Shown: positions 1-8,833 of the stretch, one piece after another
Layout of the letters: each line of letters opens with the position of its first letter
Numbering within the stretch: position 1 is the first letter of the stretch
DNA from: Arthrobacter sp. Hiyo4
GTDB lineage: Bacteria; Actinomycetota; Actinomycetes; Actinomycetales; Micrococcaceae
Direction of reading: 5' to 3'
Assembly (NCBI GenBank): GCA_002370555.1
Contig: AP014718.1
Location: 3,100,001-3,164,000 of the forward strand
Length of the DNA: 64,000 nucleotides
Notes under the pieces: model-generated
Seen by the model: only the letters and a program-made list of their open reading frames with translations
Told to the model about the DNA's origin: nothing
Databases searched by the model: none
Made by a program: the position numbers and the translations under genes

Positions 1-2037
1 AACATAAAATACGGACCCAACGGCGTCGGGAAGAGCACCATTGCCAATGCGCTCAAGCTGCGAGCTGATGGGGCTGATGCACTCGCAACGCTTCTGCCTT
101 TCAAACACCGTGGGGTTGAGGGAGCACCGTCGCCGACAGTGGTCGGCGCGGACTCCATCGAGAAGATCTTGGTATTCAATGACGAATACGTCTCACAGTT
201 CGTGTTTCGTCCTGACGAGGTACTCAAGGACAGCTTCGAGGTGTTCATCAACACGGAGGAGTACAAGCAAGGTCTGACCCAGATCGAAGCATTGTTCCAG
301 GCGCTCAAGGACACCTTTACGCAACAGGAAGAGTTCGATGCCGCATTAACCGCCTTCACGGCGCTTCGCGATGCATTCGGGGTCACCAAAGGCGGTGCTC
401 TCGCCAAAACGAGTAAGGGTTACAAAGCGATTGGGATGGGCAGCAAGCTGGCAAACATGCCGGAGCCCCTAAAGGGATACAAACAGTTTCTGGACAGCGA
501 CAATCCTGCAGAGTGGATCACCTGGCAGTCGAAGGGCAAGCCCTTCCTGGACCTCTCAGAGAACTGTCCGTTCTGCTCAAGCACGGGCGTGAACAAGGAG
601 ACTGCAAGACAGGTCTCGGAGGTGTACGAGTCGGCCGCGGTGAAGAACCTCAGCGCGCTCAGACTGGTGATCGACAAACTCGGCGACTACTTCGAAAAGA
701 GTAAGCTTGAACGTCTCCGCGGCCTTCTCACATCCGTCGGCGAACTCTCACCAGAACAGGGTACTTTCCTGGCCAACCTGAGAACACAAGTGGAGACGTT
801 CCTGGGAAAGTTGACAGCACTACGCGCGCTTTCTTTTCATACCCTCCGTGATACGGACACAAACATCGTCGGCGAGGTCTTGCTGGACCTGAGGGTAGAC
901 CTCCCTCTTCTCGATGCACTCGCCTCTGAGAAAACCGCGTCCGTTGTGGGGCTAATCAACGGCAAACTAGACGAAGTTGCGAAACGGGTTGATGAGCTGC
1001 GCGCTGAGATTGGGAAGCAGAAAGGCCGCGTTGCTGCCCTGATAAAGGACAATCAGAACGCTGTCAACGATTTCCTACGCTCGGCTGGGTACCGGTACTC
1101 GGTTAAGATCGAGCAGACGGATACCTCCTACCGGATGATCGTGGAGCACGAGGACTTCGCAGGGCACCTTGAAGCTGCAAACCGCCACTTGAGCTACGGA
1201 GAGAAGAACGCTTTCGCGCTCGTGCTCTTCATGCACCACGTCCGCAAGGTTCAGCCCGATCTTGTGGTACTCGACGACCCGGTGTCGAGCTTCGACAAGA
1301 CGAAGAAGTTCGCCATCCTCCATCAACTGTTCCACGGCTCGAGCAGCATTCGCGAGTTTACGACGTTGCTGCTCACACACGACATCGAGCCCGCGATCGA
1401 CATCGTTCTTAACCCGACCTCAGGGCAGTTCGACATGATGCAGCCGATCGCGCACTTCCTTAGAGGTAGCGCTGGCAACTTGCAGGAGAAGCAGATCGAA
1501 CGTCGGCACATCTCGACTTTCTCGCAAGTGTGCAAGAACAACATCGATGCCTCATCCGATGACGTCATCAAGAGCATTTACCTTCGACGATTTTACGAGG
1601 TCCACGGTGACCTTGGAGTCGAGTACGACATCCTGTCAAGCCTGTTTCACGTGCGTGACACGGTGAGCTCAAAGAACCAGGATGGGGAGCTGACCCCATT
1701 GCTGGAAGATGTTGTTGCTGCTGGCCTAGAAAAGATCCGCGCCTCGATTCCAGGGTTCGATTACGACAGGCTGGTCCAAGACCTGAAGAACCCTGCCGTG
1801 GTGAAGGCGAAGTTCGATGCCACTGAGGTCGGATACGAGAAAGTGCAGATCTTCCGCACTCTGCTTGCGGACGCGAGCAAGGCCAAGCTCAATGACGAAG
1901 CATTCCAAAAATTCGTCAACGAGTCGTATCACATCGAGAATGAGTACGTGATGCAGCTGAACCCCAGGGAGTTCGACGCGGTTCCCGAGCATGTTGTATT
2001 CAAGTGCAAGTCAATCATGGACAAGGCCACGCTATGA
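1..2037 (+). CDS. AAA_13 / RloC-like ATPase, 5' truncated by window edge
   Basis: The frame is open from base 1 to the TGA at 2035-2037, so the first residues lie outside the window. A Walker A motif (GPNGVGKST) sits at visible residues 5-13. A CPFC motif at about residues 189-192, in a helical region, resembles a zinc hook. Near the end of the ATPase lobe are a signature-like LSYGEKNAF and Walker B LVVLDDPVSSFD, then a C-terminal domain of about 260 residues. The split ATPase with a CxxC insert matches the AAA_13 family that includes RloC, a phage-defence anticodon nuclease. I cannot confirm a nuclease domain. An RRFYE stretch could be an R-x3-E motif, but this is weak. GC is visibly lower than in neighbouring genes, which suggests acquisition by transfer. 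Confidence 0.75.
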   Translation, partial: NIKYGPNGVGKSTIANALKLRADGADALATLLPFKHRGVEGAPSPTVVGADSIEKILVFNDEYVSQFVFRPDEVLKDSFEVFINTEEYKQGLTQIEALFQALKDTFTQQEEFDAALTAFTALRDAFGVTKGGALAKTSKGYKAIGMGSKLANMPEPLKGYKQFLDSDNPAEWITWQSKGKPFLDLSENCPFCSSTGVNKETARQVSEVYESAAVKNLSALRLVIDKLGDYFEKSKLERLRGLLTSVGELSPEQGTFLANLRTQVETFLGKLTALRALSFHTLRDTDTNIVGEVLLDLRVDLPLLDALASEKTASVVGLINGKLDEVAKRVDELRAEIGKQKGRVAALIKDNQNAVNDFLRSAGYRYSVKIEQTDTSYRMIVEHEDFAGHLEAANRHLSYGEKNAFALVLFMHHVRKVQPDLVVLDDPVSSFDKTKKFAILHQLFHGSSSIREFTTLLLTHDIEPAIDIVLNPTSGQFDMMQPIAHFLRGSAGNLQEKQIERRHISTFSQVCKNNIDASSDDVIKSIYLRRFYEVHGDLGVEYDILSSLFHVRDTVSSKNQDGELTPLLEDVVAAGLEKIRASIPGFDYDRLVQDLKNPAVVKAKFDATEVGYEKVQIFRTLLADASKAKLNDEAFQKFVNESYHIENEYVMQLNPREFDAVPEHVVFKCKSIMDKATL

Positions 2038-2426
2038 TTCGCTTTTGATTTCATTCCCAGTGCCGGGATGGACGCTAGTGGAGCGTCCATGTTTGGCCCT
2101 TTCCAGCAGCCGGCCGTCCGCCGGATCAGCGGGCCTTCTTGGGGTGATCGATTCCTGGGAGGGCTCTCCGGCGGGGTGGACGACTGGCCCGTTAGCCGGT
2201 CGTTCAGCGGCGCAAGCGCCACCCAAAGTTTCCGGATCACGATTCGCCGGGTTTCCGCGGCCCCTCGATTCCCGGAAGACCCGCCCGCAAAAATGCCCGG
2301 CGAGGGAACCCTATACGGGACACATGAAGAAGGATGCTCGGGTGATGGCAATGTCCGGTCCCTGAATCGCTGTCCAGAGCATGCTGTGGCTCGGGCTCGG
2401 GCTCGGCACTCGTCGCAGGAAGTAAC
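2038..2426. other. intergenic, no supported gene
   Basis: Open frames on both strands here have no recognisable protein features and overlap each other. It contains a short GCTCGG repeat (three units near 2392-2408). It lies between the low-GC ATPase gene and normal-GC chromosome, so it could hold the edge of an island, but no attachment-site repeat was identified. Confidence 0.4.
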
Positions 2427-2617
2427 CTAGTCAGCGTCGTAGGGGGCGTCGTACAGAATGACTCCCCATTCCGGGTTCTGCAGGACGATACCGATTTCCC
2501 GTTGCACGAACTGGAACAGGTCCTGAAGATACATTGCCATCCGCTCCTGCTCGCGTCGTCCCACGGGAAGCCGTAGGCGCCCACAAAACTTTCCAGCGTT
2601 CCCGGATAGGGCGTCAT
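2427..2617 (-). CDS. small hypothetical protein, frame broken
   Basis: Not recognised. From ATG 2617 the frame begins MTPYPGTLESFVGAYGFPWD. It must shift near 2553, where two extra bases or one missing base follow GACGAC. It then continues EQERMAMYLQDLFQFVQREI and ends NPEWGVILYDAPYDAD at the TAG at 2427-2429. The two halves together make about 63 residues of plausible, acidic, aromatic-rich protein with protein-like composition. A shorter start at the internal ATG 2540 would give 37 residues with a GAGCAGGAG stretch upstream. The function is unknown. Confidence 0.5.
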
Positions 2618-2787
2618 GGATTGGCCGACGAAGGTGACTCTAAGCGCGTTTTAAGCGCACCGCCCCGTTACCGGAGGCTACGTCTGCCCGGACCGTGAAC
2701 CGGAAGTGAAGGACTGGCACAACGGCCCTGCGTTCGTGAGAGCATCTTTCGGACGTTGTCGTACGCCTTGATGGCCTGCGCAAACAG

Positions 2788-3430
2788 TTACGGAAGAACC
2801 AGCTCACCGTCCACGCGGCGCGGAATGCCCAGCGGGTTGCTTTCGCGCAGTGCCGGGTGCAGGACCGTTTCGGGAGCATCCTGGTAGGCGACAGGGCGCT
2901 GGAAGCGGCGGACCGCCGTCGCGCCCACCGAGGTGAACAGGGACGTGGTGGCCGGGTACGGGCCGCCGTGCTGCTGCGCCCAGTTCACCGCGAGGCCGGT
3001 GGGCCAGCCGTCGAAGAGGACCCTGCCGGCCAGGCCGGACAGCTGCTCCACCAGGTCCGCACCGTCCTCGCCCGGCTGGGCGTGGACGGTGGCGGTGAGG
3101 CTGCCGGGAACCATGGCCAGGACCGCGGAAAGCTCTTCCTGGTCAGAGTATTCGATCAGCATCGTGGTGGGGCCGAAGCACTCCTCCAGCAGCTCGTCCG
3201 GACGCTCCAGTACGTTGGCGGCGGAGGTGGAGAACACTACGGGCGCTGCGCCGTTGAGGGTGGCGTCCTGGTCCGCCGAACCGCTGACGATGGTCACGTC
3301 AGGCAGCGAAGCCACGTTGCGCAGGCCCTCCGGGTAGGCATCCGAGATCCGGGACGTGAGCATAGCCGCCGTCGGCTTGTCTTTGCTGGCTTCAGCCAAC
3401 TGTGCGGCGAAGCCGGTCCCCGTCGAGCGG
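2788..3430 (-). pseudogene. ketoglutarate semialdehyde dehydrogenase, C-terminal remnant
   Basis: Only the last 210 or so residues of an aldehyde dehydrogenase of the alpha-ketoglutaric semialdehyde type are recognisable. Segments include ECFGPTTMLIEYSDQEELSA, FDGWPTGLAVNWAQQHGGPY, RRFQRPVAYQD and the end NPLGIPRRVDGELVLP. Homology starts near 3425 (GFAAQLAEASKDK) and the upstream frame is not ALDH-like. The roughly 300 N-terminal residues, including the cofactor domain and the catalytic Cys segment, are missing, so this cannot be an active enzyme. The missing part was apparently removed by a deletion ending just upstream of the LacI gene. Unlike most breaks in this window, a single missing base does not explain it. 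Confidence 0.75.
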
Positions 3431-3432
3431 AT

Positions 3433-3446
3433 GGAAACCGGTTTCC
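3433..3446. promoter_or_regulatory. LacI-type operator palindrome
   Basis: GGAAACCGGTTTCC is a perfect 14-bp palindrome with the central CG typical of LacI/GalR operators. It lies 69 bp upstream of the LacI-family gene starting at 3515. A possible -10 (TATGCT, about 3457-3462) lies just downstream. Autoregulation, or control of a lost divergent dehydrogenase operon, is inferred. Confidence 0.65.
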
Positions 3447-3514
3447 GGGAGCGTTGTATGCTGTCCCACGGGCGCCGGTAATCACAGGGACCGGGACTTA
3501 CGAAAGGCAGGGCC

Positions 3515-4600
3515 ATGGCCAGGAAATCGGCAACCGGCAGGATCGGCATTGCGGACGTTGCCGTGAAGGCAGGGGTTTCGCACGCCACTGTTTCGCGCGT
3601 CATGAACGGCAACTTCACCGTGGACCCGGACATCGCGGCACGGGTGCGGGCGGCCGCCGTCGAGCTCAAATACCAGCCCAATCCCGTGGGGCGCAGCCTC
3701 GCGCTGGGCAAGACGGACACCATCGGCATTGTGGTGCCGGACCTTGCCGACCCCACGTTCCAGGCGATCCTGCGCGGCCTGAGCCGGGCCGCGGCGGAGG
3801 ACGGCTACCGCGTCCTGATTGCCGATTCCTTCGAAGTCTCCAGCGAGGAAGCCATCCTGGCCGGCGAGGCCCGCCGGCGCTGCGACGGCCTGGTGCTCTG
3901 CGCCCCGCGCATGAGCGACGCCGGGCTGGAGGAAATCGCGCCGTCGCTGCACCCGCTGGTCCTGATCAACCGGACGACGGCGGCTGCCGGGATTCCCAGC
4001 CTCGTGGTGGACTACGGGCAGGGAGTCCAGGACCTCGCCGAGCACCTGGTGGGCCTCGGCCATACGCGCCTGGCCTTCCTGGCCGGCCCGGCAGGCAGCG
4101 CCTCCAACGGGCTCCGACTCGAGGGCCTGGAGGCGTTCAAAACCCGGCACCCGCAGGCGGATGTCACCATGCTCGACGGCGGCTCGGACTTCGACACCGG
4201 CTATGGGGCAGTGGACTCGGTCCTGGCCAGCGGCGCCACCGGAATCCTGGCCTTCAACGACCTCGTGGCCATGGGCCTGATGAGCGGCCTGCACGAACGC
4301 GGTGTGGACGTTCCCGGCGACGTCTCCGTCACCGGCTTCGACGACATCCCCTTCGCCCGCTACACCACGCCCACCCTGACCACCGCGGCGGTTCCCATCG
4401 CCGAACTCGGCGGCCAGGCCTGGCGTGAGCTGCGGGCACTCATCCGCAAGGAAGACCACGATGCCCCGGGCAGCCGGTACCAGCCGCGACTGGAAATCCG
4501 GGCCAGCAGCGGCCCGCCAAGGCGCCACGCGCTGCGGCCCACTGCTGAGTTGCCCGATCCCCTCCGCGAGATGGCAGTTCGCGGCCGTGTTGTTCGCTGA
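3515..4600 (+). CDS. LacI family transcriptional regulator
   Basis: 361 residues, frame intact. The N-terminal LacI helix-turn-helix is clear: IADVAVKAGVSHATVSRVMN, then LKYQPNPVGRSLALGKTDTI, the hinge helix leading into the periplasmic-binding-protein-like effector domain. That domain carries FNDLVAMGLMSGLHERGVDV and VTGFDDIPFARYTTPTLTT near the C-terminus. The start at 3515 follows GAAAGGCAG. It sits next to a dehydrogenase remnant of the ketoglutarate semialdehyde type, so a role in sugar acid (glucarate, galactarate or arabinose) catabolism is possible, but the effector cannot be read from sequence. Confidence 0.9.
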   Translation: MARKSATGRIGIADVAVKAGVSHATVSRVMNGNFTVDPDIAARVRAAAVELKYQPNPVGRSLALGKTDTIGIVVPDLADPTFQAILRGLSRAAAEDGYRVLIADSFEVSSEEAILAGEARRRCDGLVLCAPRMSDAGLEEIAPSLHPLVLINRTTAAAGIPSLVVDYGQGVQDLAEHLVGLGHTRLAFLAGPAGSASNGLRLEGLEAFKTRHPQADVTMLDGGSDFDTGYGAVDSVLASGATGILAFNDLVAMGLMSGLHERGVDVPGDVSVTGFDDIPFARYTTPTLTTAAVPIAELGGQAWRELRALIRKEDHDAPGSRYQPRLEIRASSGPPRRHALRPTAELPDPLREMAVRGRVVR

Positions 4601-4631
4601 CATTGCCGCGAACTGACATGTCGACGCCGGG

Positions 4632-5338
4632 TCAGCCCTCCGCCGGGCGCCCGACCCCGCCCTCGCGGTAGTACCCCTCGATGTGGGCAGCCACCAGCGT
4701 GGCCGCGCGCGCGCCGTCGTCGTTCCTGATGGCGGCCAGAATCTCCCGGTGCTCCGCCTGCAGGCGCGACGCCGTGGCATCCCAGTCCGGGAGATTGGCC
4801 GTAAACCGGGCCGTGTAGCCCTGGATGGATTCGCGCAGCGAGCCCATCATGGCGCTGACCACGGCATTGCCGGCGGCGTCCGCGAGGGCCAGATGGAACC
4901 GGATATCCAGCGCCAGGAAGTCATCCGCTGTCCAGGCAACGCGTTCGACGGCGTCCATCTCGCCCAGGAGCGTGGCGGCCAGGTCCAGCTCCGGAGCGTC
5001 GGGCTTGGCCCGGGCAGCCGCCCAGGTCTCCAGCAGGATGCGCGTTTCCACGATGTCGGACACCGGCAGATGCTGCGTGGCAACGTGGAGCCGCAGCGCG
5101 GAGCCGAGCGCCGCCGTCGGATCCGAAATCACCACCGTCCCGCTTCGGGGCCGGAGCCAACCCCGGCGCGGACCACACCCATGGCCTCCAGGATCCGGAT
5201 GGCCTCGCGCACCGACGTCCTGGAAACCGCCAGCTGCTCGGCGAGTGTCCGTTCGGCGGGCAGGCGTCCGCCTACACTCAGCTGTCCGTCGGAGAGCTGC
5301 TTTTCGATCCACGTCAGGACAAGTTGGTGCGTACGCAT
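4632..5338 (-). CDS. lldR: FadR/GntR family regulator, probable LldR, frame broken
   Basis: The winged-helix N-terminus from ATG 5338 reads MRTHQLVLTWIEKQLSDGQL, then PAERTLAEQLAVSRTSVREA, classical GntR. Near 5150 the frame shifts and continues GTVVISDPTAALGSALRLHV into an all-helical FCD ligand domain (residues about 85-225), with DIRFHLALADAAGNAV typical of the FadR subfamily. Total length is about 235 residues. It is divergent from lldD, with two FadR-type operators in the shared 95-bp intergenic region. Lactate-responsive repression of lldD is therefore the likely role, inferred from context. Confidence 0.85.
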
Positions 5339-5356
5339 ATCGCTATCCTAGTTGAT

Positions 5357-5369
5357 GTGGTCGGACCAC
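5357..5369. promoter_or_regulatory. FadR-type operator 1 (lldR-lldD intergenic)
   Basis: GTGGTCGGACCAC is a perfect inverted repeat around TGGTCNGACCA, matching the FadR/LldR half-site pattern TGGT-N3-ACCA. It lies 19 bp upstream of the lldR start codon. Confidence 0.8.
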
Positions 5370-5381
5370 ATGGCCTAGAGT

Positions 5382-5394
5382 GTGGTTAGACCAC
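5382..5394. promoter_or_regulatory. FadR-type operator 2 (lldR-lldD intergenic)
   Basis: GTGGTTAGACCAC repeats the same palindrome with the centre 25 bp from operator 1, about 40 bp upstream of the lldD start. Two sites on one face of the helix fit cooperative or looped repression of both divergent genes. Confidence 0.8.
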
Positions 5395-5433
5395 AGTCCG
5401 ATCCCCGCGCCAGGCCCACCAACGGAGGCAGCC

Positions 5434-6766
5434 ATGACCCACACCATCCAGCCGAGCAACCCCGAGGTCACCGCGGCCCAGGATGCCACGGACGTCCCGG
5501 CCGCCGCCGCGCCCAGCCCCGCCGGCCCTTCCGCTGTGCCGGCTGCGCTGAAGCGCCGCATCCCCAAGTACTCGGACCTGGCCCGCTGATGCAGTTCAAG
5601 AAGCCCGAGTTCAGCAAGGAAGCCCGGCTCAAGCGTGCCAGCACCATCTGGGACCTGCGGGACATGGCCAAGCGACGGACCCCGCAGGCCCCGTTCGACT
5701 ACACGGACGGCGCCGCCGAGGGCGAAATCACCCTGCGCCGGCCCGCGAGGCCTTCCTGGACATCGAGTTCCGGCCCGGCATCCTCCGCAACGTCTCCAGC
5801 ATCGACCTCAGCACCGACATCCTGGGCAAGCCTTCCCGGCTGCCCGTTGGCATCGCCCCCACCGGATTCACCCGCATGATGCAGTCTGAGGGCGAATACG
5901 CCGGCTCGCAGGCAGCCGAAGCCGCCGGCATTCCGTACACCCTTTCCACCATGGGCACCGCGTCCATCGAGGACGTGGCCGCCGCCGCCCCGAACGGCCG
6001 CAACTGGTTCCAGCTGTACCTCTGGACGGACCGCGACCGGTCGCTGGAACTGATCGAGCGCGCCGCCAAGGCCGGCAACGACACCCTCATGGTCACCGTG
6101 GACACCGCCGTCGCCGGAGCCCGCCTCCGCGACGTCCGCAACGGCATGACCATCCCGCCGGCACTGACCGTCAAGACCGTCCTGGATGCCTCCTACCGCC
6201 CGGCCTGGTGGTTCAACTTCCTCACGCACGAGCCGCTGACCTTCGCCTCGCTGTCCCGCTACACCGGCACCGTGGCGGACCTGATCAACTCCATGTTCGA
6301 CCCCACCCTCACGTTTGAGGACCTGGACTGGCTGCGTGAAACCTGGAAGGGCAAGCTCGTGGTCAAGGGCATCCAGACCGTTGAGGACGCGCGCAAGGTG
6401 GTGGACCATGGCGCCGACGGCGTGGTCCTGTCCAACCACGGCGGCCGTCAGCTGGACCGCGCGCCCATCCCGTTCCACCTGCTGCCCGGCGTCAAGGAAG
6501 CCTTCACCAAGGACAACTCGGACGCGGCCATCATGCTGGACACCGGCATCATGAGCGGTGCGGACATCATCGCAGCGCTGGCCCTGGGCGCGGACTTCAC
6601 GCTCATCGGCCGCGCATACCTCTACGGTTTGATGGCCGGCGGCCGCGCCGGCGTGGACCGCACCCTGCAGATCCTCGAGAAAGACATGGCCCGCACCATG
6701 GCGCTGCTGGGCGTCAGCAAGATCTCCGAGCTGACCCCGGACCACGTGCACGTGCTCAACAAGTAA
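5434..6766 (+). CDS. lldD: L-lactate dehydrogenase, FMN-dependent, frame broken twice
   Basis: Oxidises L-lactate to pyruvate with FMN, feeding the respiratory chain. The start ATG 5434 follows AACGGAGGCA. The first frame ends after [10 protein letters not shown]. One missing C near 5583 (GGCCCG for GGCCCCG) restores [11 protein letters not shown] second missing G near 5747 restores [14 protein letters not shown]. The rest is intact: [31 protein letters not shown], the active-site [13 protein letters not shown] with catalytic His, and [20 protein letters not shown]. About 444 residues. It has an Ala/Pro-rich N-terminal extension before the alpha-hydroxy-acid oxidase core. It is divergent from its likely regulator. 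Confidence 0.93.
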
Positions 6767-6787
6767 GGCGCGCACTTCCGGCCCCAA

Positions 6788-7291
6788 CTAACACGAAAGT
6801 ATGGCGGGTCAGGCTGCGGTGGCGGGCGTGATGGTGACGTCGTAGCCGAGGCTGATGAGTTTGTTGATGGCGTTGTTTTTGGCCTTGATTGGGTTGATCC
6901 GCGTGTAGTGGTCCGCGCCGGGGTCTGTATAGCACTCGCCGTTGGCGAGCATGTGCCAGACGGCGTTCAGGATGTTGTGTTCGAGGGCGACGAGCGCCTT
7001 CGGTCGGCCGCGTCTGGCCGCGGTGCGCTGGTATTTGGCGGCCAGGTAGGTGTCGTTGGTCCGTGCGGCGGACATGGCCGCTATGCCGAGGGCTGCTTTG
7101 AGGTATTTGTTGCCGGGCAGGATGTGGGCGGATTTGATCCGTCCGGCTGATTCGTTGGCGCCGGGACAGACGCCGGCCCAGGACGCGAGCCGGCCGGGTG
7201 TTTCGAAGACGCTCATGTCCGCGCCGGTTTCGGCGATGATGACGTCGGCGACGTTGAGAGAGACTCCGGGGATGGTGGCCAGGGCTTCCCT
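6788..7291 (-). mobile_element. truncated IS110-family copy (3' end only)
   Basis: These 504 bp are a direct repeat, offset 502 bp, of 7290-7793. I saw one difference, TTGATTGGG at about 6897 versus TTGATCGGG in the other copy. It encodes only the last 150 or so residues of the transposase (MSVFETPGRLASWAGVCPGA to the stop at 6809). It starts at the same terminal CTAACACGAAAG and breaks off exactly where the complete element begins. The 5' two-thirds of this copy are absent from the window. Confidence 0.9.
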
Positions 7292-8633
7292 AACACGAAA
7301 GTATGGCGGGTCAGGCTGCGGTGGCGGGCGTGATGGTGACGTCGTAGCCGAGGCTGATGAGTTTGTTGATGGCGTTGTTTTTGGCCTTGATCGGGTTGAT
7401 CCGCGTGTAGTGGTCCGCGCCGGGGTCTGTATAGCACTCGCCGTTGGCGAGCATGTGCCAGACGGCGTTCAGGATGTTGTGTTCGAGGGCGACGAGCGCC
7501 TTCGGTCGGCCGCGTCTGGCCGCGGTGCGCTGGTATTTGGCGGCCAGGTAGGTGTCGTTGGTCCGTGCGGCGGACATGGCCGCTATGCCGAGGGCTGCTT
7601 TGAGGTATTTGTTGCCGGGCAGGATGTGGGCGGATTTGATCCGTCCGGCTGATTCGTTGGCGCCGGGACAGACGCCGGCCCAGGACGCGAGCCGGCCGGG
7701 TGTTTCGAAGACGCTCATGTCCGCGCCGGTTTCGGCGATGATGACGTCGGCGACGTTGAGAGAGACTCCGGGGATGGTGGCCAGGGCTTCCCTGGCGTCA
7801 CGAAAGGGTTCCATCGCCTCCTCGATCCGTGCGGTGAGTGAGTCGATGATGCGGGTCTGGGCATCGATCTGGTCCAGATGCAGCCGGGTCATGAAGGCGT
7901 GGTGGGGTTTGAACCTGCCGGTGAGTGCGTCGACGAGGGCGGGGATTTTGGAGCGCAGCCTTCCCTTGGCCAGCGCGGCGAGGACTTCCGGGTCGCGTTC
8001 ACCCTGGATGAGGGCGTCGAGCATCGCCCGGGACGAGACCCCGGTCAGGTCTGAGACCACCGAGGAGAGTTTGATCCCGGATCCTTCCAGGAACTTCTCC
8101 AGGCGTTGGATTTCACGGACCCGGTCACGGGTGGCGGTTGCCCGCGCCCGGGTGAGGTCCCGCAGGTCGCGGATCGGTTCGGGCGGGACGAACGAGGCCC
8201 GCAGCAGTCCGTGCGCACCGAGTTGGGCGAGCCAGGCAGCGTCGGAAACGTCTGTTTTGCGTCCCGGGATGTTCCTGGCCGACTTGGCGTTGACCAGCAT
8301 CACCGGCAGCGTCTCTTCGAACACGTAGAAGAACGGCTTCCAGTAATCGCTGGTCGCTTCCATCACCACGGTGGTCACATGCTCGCGTTCCAGGAACTCC
8401 CGCAGCTCAAGAATCTGCGCCGTGGTCGCACCCCAGGTGGTCACCGTCGAGGTGTACGTCCCGGCGCGTGGATCCGGGACCCGCAGACAGAGCTTCGCGT
8501 CGCGTTTGGAAATATCCAAACCGGCGGCCCGCTCGTGAACAATATCCATGACATATCCTCCTGACACCTTGAATCTTCAAAATGGTGGCGTCTGCTACGG
8601 GGAGGACAGGGAAAATATTCAGGAATCTAACAC
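7290..8633 (-). mobile_element. complete IS110-family insertion sequence
   Basis: About 1.34 kb with one transposase gene. Both ends carry the 7-bp direct repeat CTAACAC (7290-7296 and 8627-8633), as expected for IS110 elements, which lack terminal inverted repeats and recombine at a short shared core. Between these repeats only 59 bp precede the transposase and 20 bp follow it, which leaves little room for the usual bridge RNA unless it overlaps the gene or the true left end lies further right. The left boundary is therefore less certain than the right. Confidence 0.75.
7311..8567 (-). CDS. IS110 family transposase
   Basis: 418 residues, frame intact. The N-terminal RuvC-like DEDD domain is visible: GLDISKRDAKLCLRVPDP with the first Asp, VVMEATSDYWKPFFY with the Glu, and PGRKTDVSDAAWLAQL with the Asp pair. 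The C-terminal Tnp20 domain carries ATIPGVSLNVADVIIAETGA and FETPGRLASWAGVCPGANES with the conserved Ser region, then KSAHILPGNKYLKAALGIAA. The start could be the second Met (MDIVHERAAGLDIS, 8549). It is the only intact gene in the element and presumably active. Confidence 0.93.
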   Translation of the reverse strand: MSGGYVMDIVHERAAGLDISKRDAKLCLRVPDPRAGTYTSTVTTWGATTAQILELREFLEREHVTTVVMEATSDYWKPFFYVFEETLPVMLVNAKSARNIPGRKTDVSDAAWLAQLGAHGLLRASFVPPEPIRDLRDLTRARATATRDRVREIQRLEKFLEGSGIKLSSVVSDLTGVSSRAMLDALIQGERDPEVLAALAKGRLRSKIPALVDALTGRFKPHHAFMTRLHLDQIDAQTRIIDSLTARIEEAMEPFRDAREALATIPGVSLNVADVIIAETGADMSVFETPGRLASWAGVCPGANESAGRIKSAHILPGNKYLKAALGIAAMSAARTNDTYLAAKYQRTAARRGRPKALVALEHNILNAVWHMLANGECYTDPGADHYTRINPIKAKNNAINKLISLGYDVTITPATAA

Positions 8634-8833
8634 TCGTGCTCAACGGCAACAATCCACGGTTCCCGTGGAAGTCCTCCGCGCCACGCTAACTAACGGACTC
8701 AAGGCACCAAGTTGGGTCGGCGTCGACCGTGGCAGACACCTCCATGATCCGCCAGCCACGACCGGCCCGCCAGAGACCGAACGTGGACGAGAACAACTTT
8801 CCCCGCCCACGGAGCGCCGGCGGCGCTGAACCG
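8634..8833. other. intergenic with orphan C-terminal reading frame (8686-8815, minus)
   Basis: On the minus strand a frame ending at the stop 8686-8688 reads GKLFSSTFGLWRAGRGW then RIMEVSATVDADPTWCLESV. It looks like the tail of a real protein but has no start codon and no recognised family. It may be a gene remnant left beside the IS element. Nothing else is supported here. Confidence 0.35.

Noticed and set aside
2068-2430. Plus-strand open frames of 120 or so codons after the ATPase gene
   Set aside because: Overlapping frames on both strands with Pro/Arg/Ser-rich, non-protein-like composition and no ribosome site. Typical of high-GC non-coding DNA.
3294-4780. Long minus-strand and alternative plus-strand frames over the LacI gene (up to 523 codons)
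   Set aside because: Mirror frames of a high-GC gene. They carry no domains and the LacI frame explains the region fully.
5434-6766. Programmed frameshifting in lldD
   Set aside because: No slippery heptamer or downstream structure was seen, two breaks occur in one gene, and the same kind of loss affects dozens of unrelated genes. Sequencing error is simpler.
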